A stretch of DNA of 64,000 nucleotides, from NCBI GenBank assembly GCA_016234115.1, contig JACRHD010000008.1, forward strand, positions 1 through 64,000. The letters are read 5' to 3'. The position numbers and the translations under genes are program-made. The first letter of the stretch is position 1, and every line of letters begins with the position of its first letter. The notes beneath the pieces were generated by a model. It worked only from the letters and a program-made list of their open reading frames with translations. It had not been told where the DNA came from and ran no database searches. The DNA comes from Nitrospirota bacterium (GTDB taxonomy: Bacteria; Nitrospirota; Thermodesulfovibrionia; UBA6902). Of this stretch, positions 35,088 to 45,104 are shown one piece after another.

Positions 35088-37064
35088 TCATTGAAACACA
35101 TTCATCCATATCAGTGCCCTGTGCAGCACTCCTCCGACCAGGACCGCAAACGGGAATACGAACGCGGCAATAGCCATGGCCGTCTTCATACCCCTCTCCT
35201 TTATCATCATGAAAAGGTTGGCGATGCAGGGGATGAACAGCGTAATTGTTACAAGGCTGACCACTACCTGTTCCGTGTTTAGAAGGCCCTTTTCCTGCAA
35301 TGCAAAAAGTCCGGCAGCCCCGTAATCGCGTCTCAGAAAACCCATTATAAACGATGACGCCGTCTCAGGCGGCAGACCGAGGATGCCGACCACGATGGGA
35401 GACATGGCGTCCTGCAACAGAGGGATGAGCTTTAATTTGTCCGCGGTAAACAATATCAGCGTGCCGAGGATAAAGAGGGGGACGGCCTCTTTGAGGTACC
35501 ATTCTATACGGCTTAATGTTTTAATCAGGACATTTGAGAATTGAGGGGTCCTTATGGGCGGCAGCTCAAGCATGAAGTCGGTCCTCTGACCGGGGATGAG
35601 CTTTGAGGCGGCAAACCCTACAAGCAATATTACTATTGCCAGCATGAATATCCAGATCAGGAGGGCCCCCACAGGCTGCTTGCCGAACATCCCTAATATG
35701 ACCCCGATCTGGGCCGAGCACGGCACGCCGAGGGCCAGAAGGAGCGTGACGATCACCCTTTCCTTCTTTGTATCGAGAATCCTTGTCGTCAGCGTGGCCA
35801 TTGTGTCGCAGCCCAATCCGAGGACCATGGGAAGCACCGCCTTGCCGTTGAGGCCCATGGTCTGGAAAAGCTTGTTCAGCATTGCGGCGAGGCGCGGCAG
35901 GTATCCCGAGTCCTCCATTATTGAGAAGGCGATGAAAAAGGTCGCCGTAATCGGCAGTATGATTGCTATAGCATACGTGAGGGCCATAGTAATAATGCCG
36001 TAAGGCCCGATAATAAGCTCCTGCAGAAATTGCACTGGGATGAAGGACATCACTATCTTCTCCGCCCAGGGATTGAGATATTCCCCGAATATGACTTCCT
36101 CGAAAAAATCCACCAGCACCCCGGCCCCGAATACCCCGACAAATTCATACAGGACATAGATGACGAACATGAGAAACGGGAGTCCCCACACGGGATGCAT
36201 TGTGATGTCGCCCAAAAACCTTGAGACCCCTCTTTCGCCCAGTCCTGTTTTCGTCTGTACCTTATCGACAATGCCGTCGACCACTTTGAGCCTCTGCTGG
36301 CTGATTACATAGCTCAAAGGCGTCGGGTACTTCGCCGCCGCCTGGTCCCTCATGGACTCGATCAGGTTTATTGTCTCCGGCGACAGGTTTTTCAACAGCC
36401 ACTCCTTTAACGTCTTGTCCCCTGAAAGCACCATTACCGCAGTGGAGCGCCGGGATATGCAGGATTCAGGCAGAAGCTGCCCGATCTTTGAAATATACTC
36501 CTCGATATCGGAATCATAGGAAAAGGAGAATTTCGATACGGTATGCAGAGGCACGGCCTTTTTAAGAGAAGAAATCCCCTTCTTCTGGACGGCGATCGTT
36601 GATACTACTTCTGTTCCGAAAATGTCCCGGAGCGCGCCTTCATCGATTTCTATCCCCCTGTCCGACGCCTCATCCTTCATGTTCAGGTCGATAACAAGGG
36701 GCACACCCATCTCGGTAAGCTGCAGCGTCAGAAAGAGCGACCTTTTGATGTTCTTTGTGTCGATGACATGTATGACCGCCTCCGGGCTTTCCTCAAGGAG
36801 AATGTCCCTCGTGACTTTTTCATCCTCACTCATGGGCGTGAGGCTGTTTACCCCGGGGGTGTCGACGACGAGAAACTTCTCCCTGTGTATGGCGGTTTCA
36901 CCTCTCGTCACTTCAACCGTCGTTCCGGGGTAGTTTGAAACCGTCACATATTTACCGGTCAGCAGGCCGAATATCGCGCTCTTTCCCACATTGGGATTGC
37001 CGACGAGAAATATCTTCCGGGCGTCGATTTTTATAGTTGTCTTCTTGTCAGGATGATCATGCAT
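35088..37064 (-). CDS. feoB: Ferrous iron transporter B
   Basis: 658 residues. N-terminal G-protein domain with G1 GNPNVGKS (22-29), G2 YPGTTVEVTRG, G3 DTPGVNSL and G4 NMKDE, where NxxD is satisfied by N-M-K-D. The Feo helical domain follows, then two Gate domains in the membrane part, including VLGLGCDTMATLTTR and the second gate with PCIANLFMMIKERG. It imports Fe(II) across the inner membrane. No feoA or feoC lies next to it, which is unusual but not rare. It lacks the C-terminal extension of E. coli FeoB (773 residues). A family-B repeat lies on each side of the gene. Confidence 0.95.
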   Translation of the reverse strand: MHDHPDKKTTIKIDARKIFLVGNPNVGKSAIFGLLTGKYVTVSNYPGTTVEVTRGETAIHREKFLVVDTPGVNSLTPMSEDEKVTRDILLEESPEAVIHVIDTKNIKRSLFLTLQLTEMGVPLVIDLNMKDEASDRGIEIDEGALRDIFGTEVVSTIAVQKKGISSLKKAVPLHTVSKFSFSYDSDIEEYISKIGQLLPESCISRRSTAVMVLSGDKTLKEWLLKNLSPETINLIESMRDQAAAKYPTPLSYVISQQRLKVVDGIVDKVQTKTGLGERGVSRFLGDITMHPVWGLPFLMFVIYVLYEFVGVFGAGVLVDFFEEVIFGEYLNPWAEKIVMSFIPVQFLQELIIGPYGIITMALTYAIAIILPITATFFIAFSIMEDSGYLPRLAAMLNKLFQTMGLNGKAVLPMVLGLGCDTMATLTTRILDTKKERVIVTLLLALGVPCSAQIGVILGMFGKQPVGALLIWIFMLAIVILLVGFAASKLIPGQRTDFMLELPPIRTPQFSNVLIKTLSRIEWYLKEAVPLFILGTLILFTADKLKLIPLLQDAMSPIVVGILGLPPETASSFIMGFLRRDYGAAGLFALQEKGLLNTEQVVVSLVTITLFIPCIANLFMMIKERGMKTAMAIAAFVFPFAVLVGGVLHRALIWMNVFQ

Positions 37065-37111
37065 TTGTCTATATCTCTTAGCTTACCCGGGAGTTATAAG
37101 TAAGGCCTCAA

Positions 37112-37191
37112 GCTGTCATTCCCGCAGTCAGTAAGCGGGAATCCAGAAAGTTGAAGAACTGGATGCCCGATTAAGAATTTCGGGCATGACA
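37112..37191. repeat. Family-B inverted repeat, copy B3
   Basis: GTCATTCCCGCAGTCAGTAA-GCGGGAATCCAG and CTGGATGCCCGATTAAGAAT-TTCGGGCATGACAA, 48 bp upstream of the feoB start. The rest of the 37065-37315 gap holds no gene that I can support. Confidence 0.8.
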
Positions 37192-37315
37192 ACGAATTTA
37201 TGTTTCTTTACTTATGAACCCTGGTAACTCGTCTTTTTTGCGGCCTCTGTGATTTTCATTCCGGTCAAGATGCTTTGGACGGCAGGGAAAATTAATCCGC
37301 TTCATGACAGTTATT

Positions 37316-37654
37316 TTACATAAGGTCATAGCGTTCCCGCAAGGATTTGAACCTGAAGACGAGGGTCGAGCAGATTGTAAACAGCGCCACTGCTCCGAGG
37401 ACCACGACAAGGCGTATCCACGGCCCTCCCGTATCATGACGCATCTTCGCAAGAACAAAAAGGGTCCTGGTCCACTCAACCCCTCCGAGCACAAGCCCTG
37501 TCTGGACCGCCCTGGCGGCCCAGCGCCGGCGGACGAACAACAGCAGCAATATCGCCGCCGAAGCAAAGACCAGCGCCGTATGGCCCGCCCTGAAGAAGTG
37601 CGCTGCAAGGAGCAGCATGCCCAGGACCGCCGGCAGCAATTTTATTATGTTCAT
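37316..37654 (-). CDS. Small four-helix membrane protein, unknown
   Basis: 112 residues, almost entirely hydrophobic, with four likely membrane helices (about 3-17, 23-41, 49-62, 84-101) and basic linkers (RRRWAARAV, RFKSLRERYD) that would face the cytoplasm. I do not recognise a family. The start overlaps the glnE stop by 4 nt (ATGA), so it is translationally coupled to glnE. A role in nitrogen metabolism is therefore possible but not shown. Confidence 0.65.
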   Translation of the reverse strand: MNIIKLLPAVLGMLLLAAHFFRAGHTALVFASAAILLLLFVRRRWAARAVQTGLVLGGVEWTRTLFVLAKMRHDTGGPWIRLVVVLGAVALFTICSTLVFRFKSLRERYDLM

Positions 37655-40467
37655 TTTATGACCTCCAGTACATTATTTCTTACAGCCTTCAGGTGCGCGA
37701 GAAATTCATCCCTGTTTTTATGTCCCATAAAAATTCCGGCAGCGCCCGTGAGCTCCGAGTCCGGGGTCACGACCTGTTCTTCATTCAGGCGCATAAAGGT
37801 CCGGAGCGTTCCGAGGTAGCCGTAAGCATTCAGAAGGTCCTTTCCGTCCCGCTCCTTCAGAAGGCCCTTCCCGACAAGGCGTCGTATCGCGGAAACCGTG
37901 TCCTGCGTCAGGATTTCAGGGAATTCCCCGCCGTTATTGAGCTGCAGCCACTGGATGAAAAACTCTATCTCCTCCATCCCCCCCGGGCCGAGTTTTACAT
38001 CCGTCCCTTTTGATTCGTGAGACAGTTCTCTTATTATCCTCTCCCTCATCGACCTCACATCGTCTCTTGTCAGCTCCCGGCCTCGCCTTGCGACGACTTC
38101 CTTTGCCATGCTCATAAAAGACCTCGCAAGAGCGGCGTCTCCCGCGACCGGCCTCGCCTTCAGGAGCGCCTGCATTTCCCATGGATGCGCGTTCCCGAGA
38201 TAATAATTCCTGAAACCCGCAAGGTCGTTTAAAAGCGCCCCCCTGGAGCCGTCGGGTCTGAGCCTCGTGTCCACGCTGTAAATGACGCCCCGGTCGGTGT
38301 AGGCGGTCAGCGCCTTTAGAATTTTCTCCGCTGTCTTCAGATCGTCCGGCATTTCAGAGAGGAAGATGATGTCGATGTCCGAGCCGAAGGTGATCTCCCG
38401 GCCGCCCAACTTCCCCATCCCGATAACGCAGAGACCGGATGATCGCCGATCATGCAGGGGGAAACGGCCGTTCGCCCCTGCGGCCGGCAATAACGTACCG
38501 ATTACCGCGTCCGCAAGATGGGACAGGCTCCTGTGCAGATAATCAGTCTGAATGACGCGCATCAGGAAGAAGCTGCCGAGGCGGAGCTCTTCTACATTCT
38601 TGTATTCGGCGATCCCCGTCTCAAAATGTTCACCGGAGAAACACCTTTCCAGCTCTTCCCTTGTCCTTCTTAACGTCTTCCTGATGGTGCTGCCTTCAAG
38701 GAGAAGGCCGAGGTACCGGGGGCTGCTCAGGAAGACCCTCGTGAGGTATGTGCTCAGGGAGAATATCTTCAGGACCCCTTCCTGTAATTCCTTCCGCTCG
38801 AGAAAACCGGTGAGATGCGTCTCCCTGACGCCGATCGTCGAGAAAAAACTGTCGAGTCCTTTGAGCGTCCTGTCGGGGTCCTCCTCATTCAGCGCCTTTT
38901 CAATGAGAAGGGGAATGACCTTTCTCATCAGGGCTCGCTCCCTCTGGGTCTTGAAAAGCTCGAACTGGTCTCTTATCCCCTTGAGGTCCATGAGGCCCGA
39001 CAGGGGGGTTTTCAGTCCCCTGAAGGAAAGGTACTCCGCAAGCTCATCGTCGCTCAGGTCCCCCTCAAGGAGCGTAAGCGCCTCCGCGTGCACGTCTTCT
39101 TCCGTTCCGAGGAGAGAGTTGTACATATTCCTTATCTTCATTCTGCGGACCCTCAGGTCGGAAATAAAACCGCTCGCTGAACAGAAACCCGCCTGAACGG
39201 CGAGAGCGTTCATGTCGCCCTCGGATGAAGGCAGGGAATGGGTCTGGAGGTCGTCTTTCATCTGCAGGAGGTGCTCGACCTTCCTGAAGTAAAGGTAATT
39301 GTTCCACAGTGTGATGAGGTCCTCTTCCGGGGCCACGCCGATCCACCTCAGCGATTGAACGGCGTTGAGGAGCCGGTGCGTCCTGAGGCCCCCATGCTCT
39401 TTCCCGTAAATGAGCTGGAAGGTCTGGATAAAAAATTCCGCCTCCCGTATCCCCCCGTAACCGCGCTTTATGTCGTCCTTTGAAAAGGCGGAATCTATTT
39501 TTTTCTTCATCGCCTTTATTTCTTCGAGGTCCGAATAATCCATTGCCCTGTTCCAGACAAAAGACCGGGCAATCTCCATGAAAGACCTGCCGAGCCGCGC
39601 GCTGCCGGCAACGGGTCTGGCCCGAACCAGCGCCATACGCTCCCACGTGCGTCCCCACGCCTCATAATAGGTCCGGTAAGACTGAAGGGGAAGCGCGACC
39701 TCCCCTTTTTCTCCCTGCGGCCTCAGCCTGAGGTCTACCCTGTAGGCTATGCCGTCCTCCGTATTTTTCGACAGGAGCATGTTGAAAATCTCCATGACCT
39801 TGAAATAGAACTCGCCGCCGCTGATCCTGTTTATCCTTACGCCGGAGGGGCCCAGGAGTCCGGAGGTCTGTCCTTCTTCGTCAGGATAAACCGCCATAAG
39901 ATCGACGTCCGAGCTGTAATTGAGCTCCTCGCCTCCCAGCTTGCCCAGGGCCATGAGGGCAAATTCCCCTCCCGACGCCGGCTCCCCGAATTTACGGGAA
40001 TTGATCTTTAACGACAGCCGGAGGGCAAAATCAATGACGGCCTCCGCGAGATACGTCAGCTCGTCCATTGCGGTAAGAGTGTCCGTCACTCCCGTGATGT
40101 CTCTCAGCGTGATCCCGAGGAGGTGTCGTTTCCTGAATGACCTTATCCTTCGCATCGCATCTTTTATATCTGTTTCATCCCCCGGCGCAAGCTCCTCGGC
40201 GGCCCTTGCTGAAAGGAGCTTCCTTGTGAAAGGCCCTTTCATTTCTCTTAACGCGCGCAGCAGCTCATCGGGATTGGAGATGCAGTAATTGGCAAGGAAG
40301 CGGCTCAGGGAAAAGAGCTTCGCGACCTCTTTCATATAAGGCAGGAAACGGTCCGTTTCGGACGCGGTCTCAAGAAACCTGCGCAGATTCGTCTCCGCCC
40401 TGCCGGGATCGGGGGCGGTCTGCGCAGCGTCGGCAACTATTTTCCATATTTCCTTGTCGGACGACAT
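37651..40467 (-). CDS. glnE: Glutamine synthetase adenylyltransferase/deadenylylase
   Basis: 938 residues, full length for GlnE. Two nucleotidyltransferase domains: the N-terminal adenylyl-removing half with GKLGGEELNYSSDVDLM (about 175-191) and the C-terminal adenylylating half with GKLGGREITFGSDIDI (about 685-700). Each is followed by a GlnD-PII UTase-like helical domain. It sets glutamine synthetase activity in response to PII and glutamine. The PII gene glnB is divergently transcribed 73 bp away, a sensible partner. No glnA in the window. Start at 40467 gives normal family length. Confidence 0.95.
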   Translation of the reverse strand: MSSDKEIWKIVADAAQTAPDPGRAETNLRRFLETASETDRFLPYMKEVAKLFSLSRFLANYCISNPDELLRALREMKGPFTRKLLSARAAEELAPGDETDIKDAMRRIRSFRKRHLLGITLRDITGVTDTLTAMDELTYLAEAVIDFALRLSLKINSRKFGEPASGGEFALMALGKLGGEELNYSSDVDLMAVYPDEEGQTSGLLGPSGVRINRISGGEFYFKVMEIFNMLLSKNTEDGIAYRVDLRLRPQGEKGEVALPLQSYRTYYEAWGRTWERMALVRARPVAGSARLGRSFMEIARSFVWNRAMDYSDLEEIKAMKKKIDSAFSKDDIKRGYGGIREAEFFIQTFQLIYGKEHGGLRTHRLLNAVQSLRWIGVAPEEDLITLWNNYLYFRKVEHLLQMKDDLQTHSLPSSEGDMNALAVQAGFCSASGFISDLRVRRMKIRNMYNSLLGTEEDVHAEALTLLEGDLSDDELAEYLSFRGLKTPLSGLMDLKGIRDQFELFKTQRERALMRKVIPLLIEKALNEEDPDRTLKGLDSFFSTIGVRETHLTGFLERKELQEGVLKIFSLSTYLTRVFLSSPRYLGLLLEGSTIRKTLRRTREELERCFSGEHFETGIAEYKNVEELRLGSFFLMRVIQTDYLHRSLSHLADAVIGTLLPAAGANGRFPLHDRRSSGLCVIGMGKLGGREITFGSDIDIIFLSEMPDDLKTAEKILKALTAYTDRGVIYSVDTRLRPDGSRGALLNDLAGFRNYYLGNAHPWEMQALLKARPVAGDAALARSFMSMAKEVVARRGRELTRDDVRSMRERIIRELSHESKGTDVKLGPGGMEEIEFFIQWLQLNNGGEFPEILTQDTVSAIRRLVGKGLLKERDGKDLLNAYGYLGTLRTFMRLNEEQVVTPDSELTGAAGIFMGHKNRDEFLAHLKAVRNNVLEVIK

Positions 40468-40510
40468 AAATCGAAAAATCTCTGTAGCTAAAATTATTAT
40501 TTGTATTTAG

Positions 40511-40879
<369 letters not shown>

Positions 40880-40997
40880 CCGCAGGGGCGGCAGTTAAGA
40901 GGCGGTCCTTCAGAGGGATTTTGAATGAGTTGAAAAATGATGACATCTCCTGAAAAAAGTTATACAATAAACCACGTTATAATATCAGGGGGAACGT

Positions 40998-41201
40998 ATG
41001 GACATCGAGGCGATAAGCGGACCTAAGCCGGCAGGAGCGGTCAAGCCCGCAGTCGGCGGGGACGACCCTGAACCGGTTGAGGGGACCGCGCAGCTCGTTC
41101 TTTTCAGCCTGGACATCAGGGACAGGATTACGATATCTCCCGAAGCCCGGCGGAGATACGAGGATGGGCGCAAGAAAAAGAAAGCAAGAAAAGAAGAGTA
41201 A
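40998..41201 (+). CDS. Small charged hypothetical protein
   Basis: 67 residues, preceded by AGGGGGAA 6-10 bases before the ATG. The N-terminal half is Pro/Gly-rich (ISGPKPAGAVKPAVGGDDPEPVEG). The C-terminal half is a basic helix (DRITISPEARRRYEDGRKKKKARKEE). The middle (CCTGAACCGGTTGAGGGG) is itself near-palindromic, so part of the gene may be repeat-derived. No family recognised. Moderately likely to be a real gene because of its ribosome-binding site and codon use. Confidence 0.45.
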   Translation: MDIEAISGPKPAGAVKPAVGGDDPEPVEGTAQLVLFSLDIRDRITISPEARRRYEDGRKKKKARKEE

Positions 41202-41209
41202 CTCGGTTT

Positions 41210-41290
41210 CGTAAAGCGTAATCCGTAATGCGTGACGAGTTGAGCGTTTTCCATCCGTTACCCATCACACATTACGCATAACGCTTTACG
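41210..41290. repeat. Inverted repeat between convergent genes
   Basis: CGTAAAGCGTAATCCGTAAT-GCGTGACG faces CATCACACATTACGCATAAC-GCTTTACG across a ~25-bp loop. It fills the space between the small gene at 40998 and the convergent GAF protein, where it could serve as a two-way terminator. It is also of the low-complexity family-C style. Confidence 0.7.
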
Positions 41291-41293
41291 ATA

Positions 41294-43435
41294 TTATTCC
41301 CCTTCCAGAAAAGCCCCGTCCAGATACTGCATCATGTCGTCATAATCTTTTCGCGTCTTCTCGTACATGGTGGCGTTCTCTATCGCGATGCCGCACTGTT
41401 CGGCTAAAGAGGCGGAAAAGTCTATTTCCTGCTGTAAAAATTCCCTCGGTTTGCCTGTCAGAAGCCTCAATATGCCCAGGACCTTTCCTCTGGCGATTAC
41501 AGGCAGCGTGAGTATGCTCTTGATGCCTTCCTCCGCGGCCTCTTTCTGGTATTTGATCTTGGGGTCGGTCGTGACATCATAAATGGCAACGGGCTTTTCA
41601 TTGAGGGCCTCAATCACGTTTTCCTCGGTATCGACGGGCCCCCTGTTCAAATATTTTTCGCTCAGGCCGTACGCGGCCACAAGCCTGAGCTTCTTGCCGG
41701 TGTGGTCGAGCAGGCGGATGGTGGCGGCCTTCAACCCCATTACCTCCGGGATTTTTTTCACTATCAAATCCAGCACCTCTTTGACGTGCAGCGTGGAGCT
41801 GACGGCCTTGGTGATTTCCTGGAACACCTTGAGGTATTCCTTTTCCTTCGAGATCTCGGTCTCAAAATGTTTCGCGTTCACTATCGCTATCGCGGTCTGT
41901 TCCGCTATGGCAGACATGAACCTGAAGTCCTCGTCATTATACCGGACCGGCCGGCCCGAATATAACCTGAGCACCCCGATAATTTCATTCTTGAAACGCA
42001 TCGGGATGGAAAGGATATTGCGGATACCCTCTGCCACCGCCTCCCTGTGGTACAGCGCGTCCTTGTTTTCCATGACGTCGTATTCCGAAACCGCCTTTCC
42101 GGCCAGGGCGTCTTCGATGCTCTTATCATATGACACCGGCCCCTTGTTGGCATATTTCTCACTCAGCCCGTAGTGCGCAGCAAGCTCCAGTTGCTCCTTA
42201 TCCCTGTTCATAAGCCTGACCGAACTGCCTTTCAGGCCCATGACCTGAGGGATTTTTTTCACTATCATGTCAAGGACGTCCTTGAGCTGAAGGGATGAGC
42301 TCACCGTCTTTGTAATCTCCTCAAAGACCCGGAGATATTCCTTCTCCCTCGTCACTGCCTTTTCAAAGCGCCGGGCGTTCACTATCGCCGTGGCGGCCTG
42401 TTCCGCTATAGCGGTTATGAACTTCATGTCGTCATCTGTGTACATGACCGGCTCCGCTGTATACATCCTGAGCACGCCTATGACCTCTTTCTCAAAACGC
42501 AGGGGGATGGAAAGGATGCTCCTTATGCCTTCTTCCACGGCTTCATTATAATACTTCGAATCTTCGTGCTCAGTTATGTCGTATACCGACACGGGCTTGC
42601 CGGCCAGGGCATCGTCGATGCTCGCGTCGTATGCCACCGGCCCCTTGTCGGCGTACTTTTTACTCAGCCCGTAATACGCGGCGATCTCAAGTTGTTTGGT
42701 CTCCCTGTTGAGCAGCCTCAGGAGGCTCGCCTTCACGTTCATGACCTTCACTACATTTGTCACTATAAGCTGAAGTACCTCGTCAAGGGAGATACTGGCG
42801 CTGATGGATTTGCATATCTGCTGATAACTTTCGAGATATACCTTCTTTTCGAATATCTTGTCCGCGCACGAAGGGCACATCCCGTGGGTGAAAGTGCCGA
42901 ACCCCTCATTGGTAAGATACGTCTCTATCTGCTCCCAGTAGTTTCCATTGCTCCGTATTTTCTTGCACCAGCCGCATATGGGGATCAGCCTCTCCTTCAT
43001 CTCGGACCTCAACCTGGACTCTACCATTTCAATGCATTGGGTCATGTCCTTTATGGCGGCTATTACCCCCTTTATCCGGCCCCTGTAAACAAGAGGCGAG
43101 GCGATCTCCTCCACGGGTATCTTCCTGTTGTCTCTCGTCCTGAGGAAGAAATGCCTGCTGACGCTTTTCTTTTCCTGGAAACAAAGCGCTACAGGATATT
43201 CAAAGGGCTGCAAAGGGATGCCTCCCCTGTCTTCATATGTTATACTGCCGTTGAAAGGACTGCCGACCATTTCAGCGGCGGAAAGTCCGGTCAACAATTC
43301 CGCGGACCTGCTCCAGAACTGTATCTTCTGGTCGGCCCCCACAAGGTATACGCCGTACGTCATGCTGTCGAGGACCTGCCGGTATGTGTTGTCTAAAAAG
43401 TCGAACATGACGGTATCACTCTGAAACGTCTCCAC
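41294..43435 (-). CDS. PAS-zinc motif-triple GAF signalling protein
   Basis: 713 residues, no membrane segment. Order: PAS (about 12-125), a cysteine module C-x2-C ... C-x2-C (ICGWCKKIR ... MCPSCADK, about 148-190) common in sensory proteins, then three tandem GAF domains (about 215-360, 378-535, 550-700). The GAF copies share long stretches (GLSKKYADKGPVAYD / GLSEKYANKGPVSYD / GLSEKYLNRGPVDTE), so they arose by internal duplication. No kinase, GGDEF, HTH or phosphatase output is present; the protein ends soon after the third GAF. It likely passes a signal by protein contact. It is transcribed alone, convergent with the gene before it. Confidence 0.85.
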   Translation of the reverse strand: METFQSDTVMFDFLDNTYRQVLDSMTYGVYLVGADQKIQFWSRSAELLTGLSAAEMVGSPFNGSITYEDRGGIPLQPFEYPVALCFQEKKSVSRHFFLRTRDNRKIPVEEIASPLVYRGRIKGVIAAIKDMTQCIEMVESRLRSEMKERLIPICGWCKKIRSNGNYWEQIETYLTNEGFGTFTHGMCPSCADKIFEKKVYLESYQQICKSISASISLDEVLQLIVTNVVKVMNVKASLLRLLNRETKQLEIAAYYGLSKKYADKGPVAYDASIDDALAGKPVSVYDITEHEDSKYYNEAVEEGIRSILSIPLRFEKEVIGVLRMYTAEPVMYTDDDMKFITAIAEQAATAIVNARRFEKAVTREKEYLRVFEEITKTVSSSLQLKDVLDMIVKKIPQVMGLKGSSVRLMNRDKEQLELAAHYGLSEKYANKGPVSYDKSIEDALAGKAVSEYDVMENKDALYHREAVAEGIRNILSIPMRFKNEIIGVLRLYSGRPVRYNDEDFRFMSAIAEQTAIAIVNAKHFETEISKEKEYLKVFQEITKAVSSTLHVKEVLDLIVKKIPEVMGLKAATIRLLDHTGKKLRLVAAYGLSEKYLNRGPVDTEENVIEALNEKPVAIYDVTTDPKIKYQKEAAEEGIKSILTLPVIARGKVLGILRLLTGKPREFLQQEIDFSASLAEQCGIAIENATMYEKTRKDYDDMMQYLDGAFLEGE

Positions 43436-43454
43436 ATCTGTTTAATTTGCTATT

Positions 43455-44306
43455 CTATGCTTTTTCAGCTACGTTATTCTCTATATATTTTTTCAGATTA
43501 TCCGCAAATGACTCGGCCTCTTCTTCACTTATAAGATCGTGGCCGCACGGCATTCTATTGAGTATATTCTGGGCCTTGGTATAAACTGATTTCACCCTTT
43601 CATCGCGAGGACTTCCAAGAAGAACCGTCAATTTAAATACTTCTTCTCCTTCAACGAGACTTTCTATTCTGCCTAACCATTTGTGGGCCTTGTCAAGTAT
43701 CTCATTAGCATCCATAAGATCGAATGAGATCGGTTCATTAACATGCCACTTCTCATTTTTCCAGCTATACTTAAATTCATAATCATAATTTCTTCCTATG
43801 ATCTGATGTGGTTTTAAATAGTTGATGACCCTCTTTTCTTCCAAAGGTTTTTTATAAACCTTCCATACATCCTCATCGGTCCTGCTGGGTCTTTCAGACT
43901 TTTTATAATATTTTTCGACATACCGATAATATAATTGTTCCAGAGTCTTTCCAGGGTCCTCAGTCAATCCGTAACCTTCGGGAGAAAATTGCAACGAAGT
44001 GTCATCAATAGGCAATATCCTTGCAGCAACTTCCTTCACATTGCCAGGCGCTGCGTCAAACTGGAGCTTATTTACTAACCCTTCACCTTCTTCTTCCAAT
44101 CGTGCCTGAATATATCTGACAACCTTGCGGAAATGCTCTCCATCCACATCGGGAAACATCTTTGATATCCGACTGTAGTGAGGAGTGCATGTCGCGTTCA
44201 AATATTTAGCCTTTGGCGCGTACAAGACGATACCCACATTAATAAACTCTCCTGTCATGACATCATGAACATATCTCAATACTGTAAAGGTATATGGTAT
44301 TTTCAT
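43455..44306 (-). CDS. DUF3037 family protein
   Basis: 283 residues. The N-terminal ~120 residues match DUF3037: YTFTVLRYVHDVMTGEFINVGIVLY, then PHYSRISKMFPDVDGEHFRKVVRYI. The C-terminal half is less conserved (KNEKWHVNEPISFDLMDANEILDKAHKWLG). No catalytic motif is apparent. The start overlaps the HipA-like kinase gene's stop by 4 nt; this two-gene pairing is familiar from many genomes, usually annotated without function. It lies at the downstream end of the type III restriction island, so defence or toxin-antitoxin activity is a fair guess but unproved. Confidence 0.82.
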   Translation of the reverse strand: MKIPYTFTVLRYVHDVMTGEFINVGIVLYAPKAKYLNATCTPHYSRISKMFPDVDGEHFRKVVRYIQARLEEEGEGLVNKLQFDAAPGNVKEVAARILPIDDTSLQFSPEGYGLTEDPGKTLEQLYYRYVEKYYKKSERPSRTDEDVWKVYKKPLEEKRVINYLKPHQIIGRNYDYEFKYSWKNEKWHVNEPISFDLMDANEILDKAHKWLGRIESLVEGEEVFKLTVLLGSPRDERVKSVYTKAQNILNRMPCGHDLISEEEAESFADNLKKYIENNVAEKA

Positions 44307-45085
44307 TGCAACACCCTCCTTACCTCATCAATAAAATCATTGATGTGATGTATGACTTCATTTATGTGATCTTTAAGTTTGGGAATCCGGCCATTATTCC
44401 ATTCACCGGGGATATTTAAAATCATGTCATTCACCCCTTTATTTGAGAGTGCTTCCAATGCGCCGGCGAATCTATCGAGATTTGTTTCCTTTCCCTTTAG
44501 CTGCTGATAGAACAAATGGTTTCTTAAAAAAAGTTCTTCTGATACTTGCCAGGGCTTGGACAATACGATGGCATACAAAAAAGAAAACGCCATTTCATGA
44601 TCAATAATATATAATTCATCACCCTTCCATAAAATATTTGGTTTGTTCTGATGTCTGTCCGGGTTCTGTATAAGGGCATCAAACGCAAATATTTCACACG
44701 CTGTTTGTCTGAGTGATAAGGGAATGGCCTCTCCAACAGGCCATGTTTTATACCCACCGGTGACAAATTTACTGCCAAAATTCAATCCTGCGCTTTTTCT
44801 TATAGTTGCAGCAAGCTCTTGATCGCGTATAATTTCTGCGATAGCCGGGTCTATTTCAATTATAGCAGGTTCAGGCGTTGGAATATCAAGGAAGACGGCT
44901 AATTGAGACGCCATAAGCTCCGCTGTCAGGCCGACCCGGGGATTTTCCAGGCCGGCTTTCAGTTTCACAACATATTCGTCGTTTAAGTCGCCGCTTCCAT
45001 CATCGCAAATAAAAAGACAGGGGCGAGTTCGGCCGCTCTCAAGGCGTCTCTGATATGAAGCTGCGGTTAAAGTCGGGATAGTCAT
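44303..45085 (-). CDS. HipA-like kinase family protein
   Basis: 260 residues. HipA-like fold, short form. The kinase-like core contains YVVKLKAG (ATP Lys), FDALIQNPDRHQNKPNILW with the catalytic D-R/H-x-x-N pattern, and IIDHEMAF as the metal-binding Asp loop. No HipB-type HTH antitoxin is adjacent; instead DUF3037 is coupled downstream by ATGA. 19 bp separate it from the broken res gene. HipA proteins phosphorylate aminoacyl-tRNA synthetases in toxin systems; the substrate of this branch is unknown to me. Confidence 0.82.
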   Translation of the reverse strand: MTIPTLTAASYQRRLESGRTRPCLFICDDGSGDLNDEYVVKLKAGLENPRVGLTAELMASQLAVFLDIPTPEPAIIEIDPAIAEIIRDQELAATIRKSAGLNFGSKFVTGGYKTWPVGEAIPLSLRQTACEIFAFDALIQNPDRHQNKPNILWKGDELYIIDHEMAFSFLYAIVLSKPWQVSEELFLRNHLFYQQLKGKETNLDRFAGALEALSNKGVNDMILNIPGEWNNGRIPKLKDHINEVIHHINDFIDEVRRVLQ

Positions 45086-45104
45086 AAATTCATACCGGTC
45101 TTCG

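Noticed and set aside
34870-35109. 79-codon minus-strand frame between the VanZ-like gene and feoB
   Set aside because: Its sequence is mostly the translation of family-B repeat B2 and it has no ribosome-binding site or recognisable domain.
37198-37608. 136-codon minus-strand frame and its plus-strand counterpart
   Set aside because: They overlap the four-helix membrane protein and glnE in other frames and are Arg/Cys/Ser-rich as expected from shadow frames.
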